A DNA stretch of 64,000 nucleotides from Mycobacterium sp. KBS0706 (lineage in GTDB: Bacteria > Pseudomonadota > Alphaproteobacteria > DSM-16000 > Inquilinaceae). Location of the stretch: the NCBI RefSeq assembly GCF_005938675.2, contig NZ_VCCH02000030.1, positions 21,087 to 85,086 of the forward strand, written 5' to 3'. The translations under genes were made by a program, and so were the position numbers. This document shows positions 34,541 to 42,856 of this stretch, piece after piece. Numbering within the stretch: position 1 is the stretch's first letter; the number at the start of each line of letters is the position of its first letter. A model generated the notes under the pieces. The model saw only the letters and a list, made by a program, of their open reading frames with translations. It made no database searches and had not been told where the DNA came from.

Positions 34541-34575
34541 CCGTCATGGTGCGAACCGTTTGCAATCCCAAACTA

Positions 34576-34663
34576 TCATTGCCGGGCTTGACCCGGCAAT
34601 CCAGGGGCAGCCAGAGCGGCTCTTCGCGGCCCCTGGATGCCCGGGCCAAGCCCGGGCATGACA
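34576..34663. repeat. Dispersed palindromic repeat, family A
   Basis: TCATTGCCGGGCTTGACCC at the left and CCCGGGCCAAGCCCGGGCA at the right each fold on themselves, joined by CCAGGGGCAGCCAGAGCGGC and its inverted counterpart CCCCTGG. It is nearly the same as 37270-37357, with only a few changes. It lies inside the operon between the dehydrogenase and ligase genes, so it may be a processing or attenuation hairpin. Confidence 0.8.
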
Positions 34664-34698
34664 ATAAAAGCCGATAAGAAACGGACGGGAGAGGCGAG

Positions 34699-36345
34699 AT
34701 GGCGACGAACAGCGCGCATGTCGACAGCTTCGCCGGCGACAACCTGCCGCCGCGGGAGCAGTGGCCGGAGTTCCGCTTCACCCTGCCGGCGCTGCAATAT
34801 CCGGCGCGGCTGAACTGCGTCGCGGAACTCCTGGACCGCCACGTCGCCGACGGGCATGGCGACCGGCCCTGCCTGATCGCGCCGGGCATCGAATGGACCT
34901 ATGCCGACCTGCTGGACCGGGTGGACCGCATCGCGCAGGTGCTGGTGCGCGATTTCGGGCTGGTGCCGGGCGACCGGGTGCTGCTGCGCTCGGCCAACAA
35001 CCCGATGATGGTCGCCAGCTACTTGGCGGCGCTGAAGGCCGGGGCCGTGGTGGTGGCCACCATGCCGCTGCTGCGCGCCAAGGAGTTGGCCTTCATGATC
35101 GAGAAGGCCCGGGTTCGCCTCGCCATCTGCGACGCCCGGCTGCTGCCGGATTTGGAAACGGCGCAGGCCCAGGCCCCGGCCCCGGGGCTGCAGCATATCC
35201 TGACCTTCGGCGGCGGCACCGAGGCCGACCTCGATGCCCGCATGGCTACCGTGCCGGGCGGCTTCGCGGCGGTCGACACGGCGGCGGAGGACATCTGCCT
35301 GATCGGCTTCACCTCAGGCACCACCGGGGTGCCGAAGGGCACCATGCACAATCACCGCGACCTGCTGGCGATCTGTGACGCCTATTCCCGCCAGGTGCTG
35401 CAGCCGAACGAGTCCGACCGGTTCATCGGCAGCCCGCCCCTGGCCTTCACCTTCGGACTGGGCGGGCTGGTGCTGTTCCCGATGCGGGTCGGCGCCTCCA
35501 CCGTGCTGCTGGAGCGCGCGTCGCCGGCGGAGCTGCTGGACGGCATCGAGCGCTTCCGCCCGACCATCTGCTTCACCGCCCCCACCGCCTACCGCGCCAT
35601 GCTGGCGCAGAAGCCGGGGCGGGATCTCTCCAGCTTGCGTCGCTGCGTCTCGGCCGGCGAGGCGCTGCCCGCCGCCACCTACGAGGCCTGGCGCGACGCC
35701 ACCGGCATCGAGATCACCGAGGGCATCGGCGCCACCGAGATGCTGCACATCTTCATCGCCTCCCGCCCCGGCGCGGTGCGGCCGGGATCGACCGGCACGG
35801 TGGTGCCGGGCTATGAGGCGAAGATCGTCGACGACGATTTCAACGAGCTGCCGGCAGGGGAGGCCGGGCGCCTCGCCGTGCGCGGCCCGACCGGCTGCCG
35901 CTACCTCGCCGATGACCGCCAGCGCGCCTATGTCCAGGACGGCTGGAACCTGACCGGCGACACCTACCGTCGCGACGCCGACGGCTATTTCTGGTACCAG
36001 GCGCGGTCGGACGACATGATCGTCTCCTCCGGCTACAACATCGCCGGGCCGGAGGTGGAAAACGCGCTGCTGACCCATCCGGCGGTGCAGGAATGCGGGG
36101 TGGTCGGCGTTCCCGACCCGGACCGCGGCCAGATCGTGAAGGCCTATGTCGTGCTGAAGCCGGGCCACGCGCCGGACGTTGCGACCCGCAAGGCGCTGCA
36201 GGACCATGTGAAGGCCGAGATCGCGCCCTACAAATACCCCCGCGCGGTCGAGTTCCTGGAGCGGCTGCCGCGCACCGAGACCGGCAAGCTGCAGCGCTTC
36301 CAGCTGCGCCGCATGGCGACCGAAGCTCCGGCGAAGGCCTCATGA
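34699..36345 (+). CDS. 2-aminobenzoate/benzoate-type CoA ligase
   Basis: The 548-residue ANL-family enzyme has the P-loop TSGTTGVPKGTMHNH, the A5 region EGIGATEMLHIFIASR, DGWNLTGDTYRR, and catalytic Lys in RTETGKLQRFQLR. The N terminus (LPALQYPARLNCVAELLDRH) and GATEMLHIF match the benzoate/2-aminobenzoate CoA-ligase branch. It activates an aromatic acid with ATP and CoA. With kynureninase in the same cluster, anthranilate is the probable substrate, but benzoate or salicylate remain possible. Confidence 0.88.
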   Translation: MATNSAHVDSFAGDNLPPREQWPEFRFTLPALQYPARLNCVAELLDRHVADGHGDRPCLIAPGIEWTYADLLDRVDRIAQVLVRDFGLVPGDRVLLRSANNPMMVASYLAALKAGAVVVATMPLLRAKELAFMIEKARVRLAICDARLLPDLETAQAQAPAPGLQHILTFGGGTEADLDARMATVPGGFAAVDTAAEDICLIGFTSGTTGVPKGTMHNHRDLLAICDAYSRQVLQPNESDRFIGSPPLAFTFGLGGLVLFPMRVGASTVLLERASPAELLDGIERFRPTICFTAPTAYRAMLAQKPGRDLSSLRRCVSAGEALPAATYEAWRDATGIEITEGIGATEMLHIFIASRPGAVRPGSTGTVVPGYEAKIVDDDFNELPAGEAGRLAVRGPTGCRYLADDRQRAYVQDGWNLTGDTYRRDADGYFWYQARSDDMIVSSGYNIAGPEVENALLTHPAVQECGVVGVPDPDRGQIVKAYVVLKPGHAPDVATRKALQDHVKAEIAPYKYPRAVEFLERLPRTETGKLQRFQLRRMATEAPAKAS

Positions 36346-36809
36346 ACGGGACCCGCCTTGCGCCGCTGCCCGCCGCCGAACTGCCGGCCGCCGCCTTCGC
36401 CGCCCGGCAGCAGATCCGGTTCGAGCATTGCGATCCCGCCGGCATCGTCTTCTTCGCCCGCTACTTCACCATGATGCAGGGCGCGGTGGAGGCGTGGTTC
36501 GAGGCGGAGCTGGGCCTCGACTATGCCGACATCATCCAGCGCCGCCGGGTCGGGCTCGGCTATGTCCGGGCCGAATGCGATTACCTGACGCCGGGGCGGC
36601 TGGGCGAGGTGCTCAGCCTGACCCTGCTGGTCGAGCGGGTCGGCCGCAGCTCGATCGGCCTGGCCTTTCACGGCCATCGCGACGGCGCCCCGGCCCTGAT
36701 CGGCCGGCTGGTGCTGGTGACCACGGATATCAACGAGATGGCGTCGATCCCGATCCCGGAGGACGTCCGGGACGCGGTGGAGTCCTATCAGCGGAGATGC
36801 GCGACGTGA
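36342..36809 (+). CDS. Hot-dog fold acyl-CoA thioesterase
   Basis: The 155-residue protein matches 4-hydroxybenzoyl-CoA thioesterase-like enzymes: IRFEHCDPAGIVFFARYFTM with the catalytic Asp, then GYVRAECDYLTPGRLGE and RLVLVTTDI. It releases CoA from a small acyl-CoA, possibly clearing dead-end aromatic thioesters. Its ATG overlaps the ligase stop (ATGA). It overlaps the RidA gene by 13 bp downstream if that starts at 36797. Confidence 0.88.
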   Translation: MNGTRLAPLPAAELPAAAFAARQQIRFEHCDPAGIVFFARYFTMMQGAVEAWFEAELGLDYADIIQRRRVGLGYVRAECDYLTPGRLGEVLSLTLLVERVGRSSIGLAFHGHRDGAPALIGRLVLVTTDINEMASIPIPEDVRDAVESYQRRCAT

Positions 36810-37234
36810 CGATGATCGATCAGCTCCCGGTGGCCGAAGGCGGCTTGGTGACGCTGCAGCCGGAAGGCTGGCCGGCGCCGAAGGGCTACGCCAACGGCAT
36901 GATGGGGCGCGGCCGCGTGGTCTTCGTCGGCGGCCAGATCGGCTGGGACGCCGAAGGCCGCTTCGCCGATGGCATGGTCGGCCAGATCGCCCAGGCGCTG
37001 CGCAACATCCTGGCGGTGCTGGCTGCGGCCGGGGGTGGGCCGCAGCACATCGCCCGGCTGACCTGGTACGTCACCGACATGGAGGCCTACCGCTCCAACC
37101 TCAAGCCGCTCGGCCGCGCCTATCGCGAGGTGATGGGCGCGCATTACCCGGCCATGGCGGTGATGCGGGTGGTCGAGCTGGTGGAGCGCGAGGCGCTGGT
37201 CGAGATCGAAGCCACCGCCATGCTGCCGGAGTGA
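36797..37234 (+). CDS. RidA family protein
   Basis: The 145-residue protein has the RidA/YjgF trimer plan: PKGYANGMMGRGRVVFVGGQ, GWDAEGRFADGMVGQIAQAL, AGGGPQHIARLTWYVTDMEA and REALVEIEATAMLPE. RidA hydrolyses reactive enamine/imine intermediates. In aminobenzoyl-CoA degradation the amino group must leave as ammonia from an enamine, so a RidA here makes chemical sense. An ATG at 36812 is an alternative start; ribosome sites do not decide. Confidence 0.88.
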   Translation: MRDVTMIDQLPVAEGGLVTLQPEGWPAPKGYANGMMGRGRVVFVGGQIGWDAEGRFADGMVGQIAQALRNILAVLAAAGGGPQHIARLTWYVTDMEAYRSNLKPLGRAYREVMGAHYPAMAVMRVVELVEREALVEIEATAMLPE

Positions 37235-37269
37235 TGGGGATGCTTGCCTCCCCCGCTTTCTCCTTCCTG

Positions 37270-37357
37270 TCATTGCCGGGCTCGACCCGGCAATCCAGGG
37301 GCAGCCAGAGCGGCTCTTCGTGGCCCCTGGATGCCCGGGTCAAGCCCGGGCATGACA
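37270..37357. repeat. Dispersed palindromic repeat, family A
   Basis: TCATTGCCGGGCTCGACCC and CCCGGGTCAAGCCCGGGCA hairpins face each other across CCAGGGGCAGCCAGAGCGGC and CCCCTGG. It differs from the 34576 copy at only a handful of bases. It lies between the RidA and formamidase genes. Confidence 0.8.
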
Positions 37358-37382
37358 GCAAAAAATGCGGGATGGCCGCCCC

Positions 37383-38231
37383 ATGACCGCCCTCCGCTAC
37401 GACGACCCGGACTGGTGCGAGCGCGAGTACAATCCGCGGGTCACGGTGCCGGACATGGCCGCCACCTTCGGCCGCTGGCTCGAAACCGCGGCGGCCACCC
37501 GGGCGCGGTTGCCGCACCGGGCCGGCATCGCCTATGGCGCCGATCCGCGCGAGACGCTGGACCTGTTCCGCGCCGACCGGCCGCGTGGCGCCGTGGTGTT
37601 CATCCATGGCGGCTACTGGCGCGCCTCCTCCAAAGACGAGGTGTCCTGGGCCGCCGCTTCGCTGGTGCCGGCCGGCTTCACCACCTTGGTGCTGAACTAT
37701 CCGCTGTGCCCGCAGACCACCGTCTGCGGCATCGCCGGCAGCTGCCGCCGCGCCATCGCTTTCGCCTGGACGGAACTGCTGGGCGAGGCCGAGCGGCGCT
37801 GCCTGATCGTCAGCGGCCATTCCGCCGGCGGCTATCTGACCGTGGCGATGCTGGCGACCGACTGGGCTGCGCGCGGCCTGCCGGCGAACCCCTTCGCCGG
37901 CGGCCTGTCGATCTCCGGCGTGTTCGACCTGCGGCCGCTGTTGCGCACCAGCATGAACGAGCTGATCCGCCTGACGCCGGAGCAGGCCTCGGGCTGGAGC
38001 CTGCACGAGGCGCCGCAGCCGGCGCCGGGCGCGCCGCTGGAGCTGCTGGTCGGCGGCGACGAGCCGGCGGAGTTCCACCGCCAGTCGGCGCTGATGGCGA
38101 CGGCCTGGCCGCACCTCGCCCGTGCCCCGGTCGCGGTGCCGGGTAAGCACCATTTCGACGTGGTCGAACAGATCGGCCACCACGGCACCCCGGTCTTCGA
38201 CGCCGTGCTGCGGCTGGCGCAGACCCGATGA
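37383..38231 (+). CDS. Kynurenine formamidase-like alpha/beta hydrolase
   Basis: The 282-residue hydrolase has the oxyanion loop HGGYW (75-79), nucleophile Ser147 in GHSAGG, and probable Asp226 and His256/His257 (GKHHFDVVEQ). This is the eukaryote-like arylformamidase type rather than the metal-dependent KynB. The next gene, kynureninase, overlaps its stop by 4 bp. N-formylkynurenine hydrolysis to kynurenine is therefore very likely. AUG 37383 gives the family start (MTALRYDDPDWCEREYNPR). Confidence 0.85.
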   Translation: MTALRYDDPDWCEREYNPRVTVPDMAATFGRWLETAAATRARLPHRAGIAYGADPRETLDLFRADRPRGAVVFIHGGYWRASSKDEVSWAAASLVPAGFTTLVLNYPLCPQTTVCGIAGSCRRAIAFAWTELLGEAERRCLIVSGHSAGGYLTVAMLATDWAARGLPANPFAGGLSISGVFDLRPLLRTSMNELIRLTPEQASGWSLHEAPQPAPGAPLELLVGGDEPAEFHRQSALMATAWPHLARAPVAVPGKHHFDVVEQIGHHGTPVFDAVLRLAQTR

Positions 38232-39460
38232 CCATCGACCGCGCCCAGTGCGAGGCCCTGGACCGGGACGACCCGCTGCGCCACTGCCGCGACCGCTTCG
38301 CTCTGCCGGACGGCGTGCTCTATCTCGACGGCAACTCGCTCGGCGCCCTGCCGCGCGGCGTGGCCGAGCGGGTCGGGGCAACGGTGGCGGAGGAGTGGGG
38401 CCGGGGGCTGATCCGGTCGTGGAACAGCGCCGGCTGGTACGCCTCGCCGCAGCGCGCCGGGGCGAAGACGGCGCGCCTGATCGGCGCCGAAGCGCATGAG
38501 GTCACGGTCACCGACGCGATCTCGATCAACCTGTTCAAGCTGCTGGTCGCCGCCTGCCGGATGCGGCCGGGCCGCAGGGTGATCGTGGCCGAGGCCGGCA
38601 ACTTCCCCTCAGACCTCTATGTCGTCGACAGCGTCGCCCGGCTGATGGGCTGCACGGTCCGTCGCGTCCGCGCCGGGCAGGTGGCCGGAGCGGTCGATGG
38701 CGACACCGCGGTCGCGACCCTGTCCGAGGTCAACTTCAAGAGCGCCGAGCGCCAGGACATGGCGGCGGTAACCGCGGCCGCTCATGCCCGCGGCGCGCTG
38801 ATCCTGTGGGACCTGGCGCATTCCAGCGGCGCGGTCGACGTCCAGTTGAACCGGGCCGGTGCCGATTTCGCCGTCGGCTGCGGCTACAAGTTCCTCAATG
38901 GCGGTCCCGGCGCGCCCGGCCACCTCTTCGTCGCCGAGCGTCACCTGGCGGCGGTCGACCAGCCGCTGACCGGCTGGTTCGGCCATGCCGAGCCCTTCGC
39001 CTTCACTGAGGAGTTCGCCCGGGCCGAGGGCATCCGCCGGATGCTGTGCTCGACCCCGCCGATGCTGTCGATGGCGGCCTATGAGGCGGCGCTCGACGCC
39101 TATGATGGCGTCACGATGGACGCTGTCGAGGCCAAGGCGTGGGCGATGGGCGACCTGCTGATCGCGCTGTTCGACGAAAGGCTGCAGCGGCTCGGCTGCC
39201 GGCTGGAGAGCCCTCGCGACGGCGCCCGCCGCGGCAGCCATGTCTCGATCGGCCACGACCAGGGCTATGCGGTGACGCAGGCGCTGATCGCCCGCGGCGT
39301 GATCGGCGACTTCCGGGCGCCGGACGTGATGCGCTTCGGCCTGACCCCGCTCTATCTCGGCTATGCCGATGTGTTCGACGCGGTGGGGGCGGTCGAGCAG
39401 GTGATCGCGGACCGGATCTACGAGGCCCCGGAGTTCCAGCGGCGCCACGCAGTGACGTGA
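38228..39460 (+). CDS. kynU: Kynureninase
   Basis: The 410-residue PLP enzyme has VLYLDGNSLGALPRG, WNSAGW, Asp195 in LILWDLAHSS, and the PLP lysine Lys221 in CGYKFLNGGPG. All are diagnostic of kynureninase, which cleaves kynurenine to anthranilate and alanine. Length is normal. It overlaps the formamidase gene (ATGA). Anthranilate made here could feed the CoA ligase at 34699. Confidence 0.95.
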   Translation: MTIDRAQCEALDRDDPLRHCRDRFALPDGVLYLDGNSLGALPRGVAERVGATVAEEWGRGLIRSWNSAGWYASPQRAGAKTARLIGAEAHEVTVTDAISINLFKLLVAACRMRPGRRVIVAEAGNFPSDLYVVDSVARLMGCTVRRVRAGQVAGAVDGDTAVATLSEVNFKSAERQDMAAVTAAAHARGALILWDLAHSSGAVDVQLNRAGADFAVGCGYKFLNGGPGAPGHLFVAERHLAAVDQPLTGWFGHAEPFAFTEEFARAEGIRRMLCSTPPMLSMAAYEAALDAYDGVTMDAVEAKAWAMGDLLIALFDERLQRLGCRLESPRDGARRGSHVSIGHDQGYAVTQALIARGVIGDFRAPDVMRFGLTPLYLGYADVFDAVGAVEQVIADRIYEAPEFQRRHAVT

Positions 39461-39479
39461 GCTGACACACCATGCTGAC

Positions 39480-39505
39480 CCTGCTGCCATAACGGTGGCA
39501 GCAGG
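39480..39505 (+). terminator. Terminator hairpin after kynU
   Basis: Perfect 10-bp arms CCTGCTGCCA and TGGCAGCAGG surround TAACGG. It begins 20 bp after the kynureninase stop. No T tract follows, so termination may need Rho; it still marks the end of the block. Confidence 0.6.
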
Positions 39506-39559
39506 ACCATGCGACAAGCTCCTGGCGGCCTGCGAGGCCGTCCATACAAGGAGACTGCG

Positions 39560-39964
39560 GTGAAGTTCGCATCGGTCAGGATCATTGCCGCCGACATCGG
39601 CTCGATGGTTGCCTTCTATGAGATGGTCACGGGGATCAAGGCGCAATGGCTTGCGCCGGTCTTTGCCGAGATCGTCATGCCCGGAGCAACCCTGGCCATC
39701 GGCGCTGCCGAGACCGTTGCGCTTTGGCAGGAAGGCAGTGCCGCACCGGCCGCCAATCGCAACCTTGTCATCGAGCTGCAGGTCGAGGACATCCAGTCCG
39801 AATATGCCCGCCTCAAAGACAGGGTCGTCCTTGTGCATGAGCTGAAGACCATGCCGTGGGGCAATACGACATTCCAGGTCCGGGATCCGGAGGGCAATGC
39901 CGTGTCCCTCTATATGCCGGCATTGGAGGAGGCAAAGCGCCGCTTCGCGTCACGGTCGGCGTAG
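39560..39964 (+). CDS. VOC (glyoxalase/dioxygenase fold) protein
   Basis: The 134-residue protein has two half-barrel repeats with RIIAADIGSMVAFYEMVTGI at the start and TTFQVRDPEGNAVSLYMP at the end, typical of the VOC superfamily. Members bind or detoxify antibiotics, or act as dioxygenases or isomerases; the metal site is not clear here. AAGGAG before the GTG at 39560 sets the start. It follows a terminator-like hairpin, so it is probably independent of kynU. Confidence 0.8.
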   Translation: MKFASVRIIAADIGSMVAFYEMVTGIKAQWLAPVFAEIVMPGATLAIGAAETVALWQEGSAAPAANRNLVIELQVEDIQSEYARLKDRVVLVHELKTMPWGNTTFQVRDPEGNAVSLYMPALEEAKRRFASRSA

Positions 39965-40002
39965 GTTCGGGTGAGGGGGAGAACCGGCCCCTCCGCAAGA
40001 GC

Positions 40003-41682
40003 CTACTCCTCCGCCTCCAGCCAGCCGCGGTAGCGGACGATCAGGCCGGTCCAGGGATGGCGGATCTCGACATGGAAGCGGAACCGCCCATCCACCGCGC
40101 TCTCCCAGGCCTCGCCGCCGGGCGCCAGGCCCAGCGGCAGCGGCAGACCGAACAGGCTCCAGCGGCGCACGACCAGGCGCAGCCGGTCGCCGTCCAGCAC
40201 CAGTGCCAGCCCGACCCGAATTGGGCCGAAGCGCTCCTCCAGCAGCCCGTCGGACCGGCCGCGACCGGCCTGCTGCGTGCTGGAGAAGGACCGGCCGGCG
40301 AAGCGGCGCCGCCAGGTCTCGACGCCATCCTGTACCCGGAAGGTCACCTCGACCGGTACGTCGTGCCCGGCCGCGGGGAAACCGATCACCGCCGCGACCA
40401 GCCGGGCGATAAGCCCGGTGCCGCGCTCAACCTCGGCCTGTCCGGCGACGCGCCTGTCGCCGGACAGGTCATGCATCGCCCGTACCGGCTCGGGCAGCTC
40501 GGTCCACGCCTCGCCCAGCATATGGCGGTACAGCGGCTGCTGCGCCGTCCCGGCCGTGATCTCACGGCAGCCATGGACGATCGCTCGCCCGGCGAACAGC
40601 GGCTGGTAATCCGCCAGCTCCAGCGCCTCGGTCGCGGCCCGGGCCCCGGGCTCGGGGCGCAGCCCCTGCAGCCGGCGCAGGATCACGGCGGCCGCGGCCA
40701 TCGACGGGATCAGCGGCCCATCATCGCCCTCGGCCAGCATGTGCCAGGACCGCTCCACCGGCTGTCCCGCCGCGTCGCGGCCGCGGATGACGACGATCAT
40801 GCCGCCGCGATGTTCGCCCCAGCGCAGCCGGTTGATGGCGGCGTGGAACAGCGGCGCCAGCGGCCGCAAGGTCGGGATAAGCTCGATCCGCACCAGCCCG
40901 GCCAGGGCGTTCAGGCCGCGATGCAGCACCGCCGGCACCGGGCCGGCGCCGATCCAGATGTCGCGCAGCCCCGGCCATAGCGCCGGCAGCAGCCGCAGGT
41001 CGGGCACGTCGACCAGCGAGAAGCGGGTGCTGCGCAACGGCAGCCGGCCCGGCGGCGCGACCGTCCAGCGCCGGGCCTCGACCAGCGCCCGGCCGGTGGC
41101 AGGCGCGCCGTCGCGCGTCAGCCGCACCTCCCGCCCGGCATATGAGGCGATGGCGCGGATCACGTTCAGCCCGACCCCGGCATAGGGCGATGGCGCGATG
41201 CCGCCCTCGATGCTCTCGACCCGGGCGAGGCCGCGGGCGAGGTGCCGCACCACCGCCGCGGTCAGCACCGGAAAGCTGCTGACGCCGGCCAGCGCGGCGA
41301 CGCCGCGGGCCCGGGCAGCCTCGTCGAATCGGCCGATGCCTTCGACGAAATCGGCGCCGTCGGCCAGGTCCAGATAGTCGGCGCCGGCGGCGATGCAGGC
41401 CTCGACCACGCTGTAGGGCGCCTCGCCATAGGCCTGGAACGGGCCGGTGGCGTCGACCACGATATCGGCGGCGGCGATCCCTGAGTCCCTGTCGCGGTCG
41501 AAGGCCAGCGGCGCCGCCTCGGCCGCCCCGCCCAGCGCCCGGCAGAACGCCTCAGTCTTCACCTGCGACCGGCCGGCGATCAGCAGGGTCAGCCGCGGTT
41601 CATGGGCCAGCAGCCGCGCCAGCCGGCCGCCGAAGGTGCCGTAGCCGCCCAGGATCAGCACGCGCAGGCGGCCGTCGCTCAT
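40003..41682 (-). CDS. Saccharopine-dehydrogenase-like NADP domain plus DUF4166
   Basis: Of 559 residues, 1-130 form a Rossmann domain (VLILGGYGTFGGRLARLL, VVDATGPFQAYGEAPYSVVE) as in saccharopine dehydrogenase-like oxidoreductases. Residues from about 400 match DUF4166 (IARLVAAVIGFPAAGHDVPV, TWRRRFAGRSFSS, DGRFRFHVEIRHPWTG). The function is unknown; a lipid or fatty-acid substrate is sometimes suggested for such fusions. The stop of the upstream DCC gene overlaps its ATG. An upstream in-frame extension runs antisense-like through the DCC gene and is rejected. Confidence 0.82.
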   Translation of the reverse strand: MSDGRLRVLILGGYGTFGGRLARLLAHEPRLTLLIAGRSQVKTEAFCRALGGAAEAAPLAFDRDRDSGIAAADIVVDATGPFQAYGEAPYSVVEACIAAGADYLDLADGADFVEGIGRFDEAARARGVAALAGVSSFPVLTAAVVRHLARGLARVESIEGGIAPSPYAGVGLNVIRAIASYAGREVRLTRDGAPATGRALVEARRWTVAPPGRLPLRSTRFSLVDVPDLRLLPALWPGLRDIWIGAGPVPAVLHRGLNALAGLVRIELIPTLRPLAPLFHAAINRLRWGEHRGGMIVVIRGRDAAGQPVERSWHMLAEGDDGPLIPSMAAAAVILRRLQGLRPEPGARAATEALELADYQPLFAGRAIVHGCREITAGTAQQPLYRHMLGEAWTELPEPVRAMHDLSGDRRVAGQAEVERGTGLIARLVAAVIGFPAAGHDVPVEVTFRVQDGVETWRRRFAGRSFSSTQQAGRGRSDGLLEERFGPIRVGLALVLDGDRLRLVVRRWSLFGLPLPLGLAPGGEAWESAVDGRFRFHVEIRHPWTGLIVRYRGWLEAEE

Positions 41683-42134
41683 GTCAGGAAGCGGTCCTCC
41701 TGCCCCGGCACCGGCAGCATGCAGCTGTCGCTCCGGCCGAACAGGCGCAGGCGGTTGCGGGCCAGCAGCCCGTACAGCCGCTCGCGCCAGCCGAAGGGCA
41801 GCACCAGCAGCGCCGCCACCAGCGACCAGGGGAAGCCGAGGCCGAGCGCGGTTCGGATCACGCTTTCCGACTTCAGCCAGGCGACGCCGCCGGCCAGCAG
41901 GATGTTGGTCTCGTAATCCTCGGGGTCGAGCCCGTAATGCGCATACAGCGCGCGGCCGGTCCGGGATTGCGCCGGCAGCAGCCGGAACCGCTTCGCCGTA
42001 TCGTGCTTCAGGATGAACCGGGCCCAGCCGGAGCACAGGACGCAATGGCCGTCGAAGACGATCACCGGCCGGTCGTCGGCGAAGGCGGGCACCGCCGGAT
42101 CCTGCCGCCAGCTATAGGGTTCCCGCTCGATCAT
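41679..42134 (-). CDS. DCC family thiol-disulfide-like protein (DUF393)
   Basis: The 151-residue protein has the DCC signature FDGHCVLCSGWARFILKHD near residue 30, then LLPAQSRTGRALYAHYGLDP and a membrane-like GFPWSLVAALLVLPFGWRERL segment. The CVLC motif is thioredoxin-like, but whether it acts as an oxidoreductase is unproven. It is followed, with ATGA overlap, by the DUF4166 gene. This DCC-DUF4166 pairing is common enough to imply a joint task. Confidence 0.85.
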   Translation of the reverse strand: MIEREPYSWRQDPAVPAFADDRPVIVFDGHCVLCSGWARFILKHDTAKRFRLLPAQSRTGRALYAHYGLDPEDYETNILLAGGVAWLKSESVIRTALGLGFPWSLVAALLVLPFGWRERLYGLLARNRLRLFGRSDSCMLPVPGQEDRFLT

Positions 42135-42304
42135 GCCGCTCCGGCCCGCCTGGTTGCTGCCGGATGCAAAGCCTAGGGCATCGGCCGGGCGGGCGCGCTG
42201 CGGCGGATTGTCGGCGGCTCGAAGCAGGACGCCCGGGACGGTATTTCCTTGATCCGAAGCGTCAGGCCGGGTCGACTGTCGGCAAAGCCGATCGGGAGGA
42301 CCGC

Positions 42305-42850
42305 ATGGCGACGTCGCTGGCCGATCATTTCCGCCAGATGGCCCGCAACAATGCCTGGGCCAATGCCCGGCTGCACGGCGCGTGCCTGCGGCTGACGCCG
42401 GAGGAATTCGCGGCGCCGCGCACCGGCTTCTTTCCGTCGCTGCGCCGTACGCTGAACCACATCCTGATCGTCGACCGTTCCTACCTGGCCGATCTCAAGG
42501 GCACCGGCCGGACGTATCCGATCGACCCGATCCCCTGTCCCGACGCGGTCGACCTGGCCGCGGCGCAGGCCGAGACCGACCGCGGCCTGGTCCGGTTCTG
42601 CGACGAGCTGGACGACGCCGGTGTCGACCGGGTGGTGCCGATCGACCGCCGCGACGGCGTCGCCTATCGCGAGACCGTCGCGGACATCCTGGCCCATCTG
42701 TTCCAGCACCAGATCCACCATCGCGGCCAGGCCCACGCCATGCTGTCCGGCACCCGGGTGGCGCCGCCGCAGCTCGACGAGTTCTTCCTCGCCTCCGACG
42801 CGCCGCGGCGGGATGCGGAGCTGAAGCGGCTGAAGCTGGAGCGGCGATAG
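42305..42850 (+). CDS. DinB family protein
   Basis: The 181-residue protein has the DinB four-helix plan and metal-ligand histidines: LRRTLNHILIVDRSYLADL and AHLFQHQIHHRGQAHAML. The family includes thiol-dependent S-transferases acting with bacillithiol, mycothiol or glutathione; most are undefined. The start follows GAGGA. It is convergent with a TetR gene (6-bp gap). Confidence 0.87.
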   Translation: MATSLADHFRQMARNNAWANARLHGACLRLTPEEFAAPRTGFFPSLRRTLNHILIVDRSYLADLKGTGRTYPIDPIPCPDAVDLAAAQAETDRGLVRFCDELDDAGVDRVVPIDRRDGVAYRETVADILAHLFQHQIHHRGQAHAMLSGTRVAPPQLDEFFLASDAPRRDAELKRLKLERR

Positions 42851-42856
42851 GCCAGG

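Noticed and set aside
34576..37357. A CRISPR array based on repeated palindromes.
   Set aside because: The copies are few, long and far apart, lack uniform spacers, and have no cas genes nearby.
41683..42045. A 121-residue N-terminal extension of the DUF4166 protein.
   Set aside because: It overlaps the DCC gene in another frame, and the Rossmann motif begins right after the ATG at 41682.
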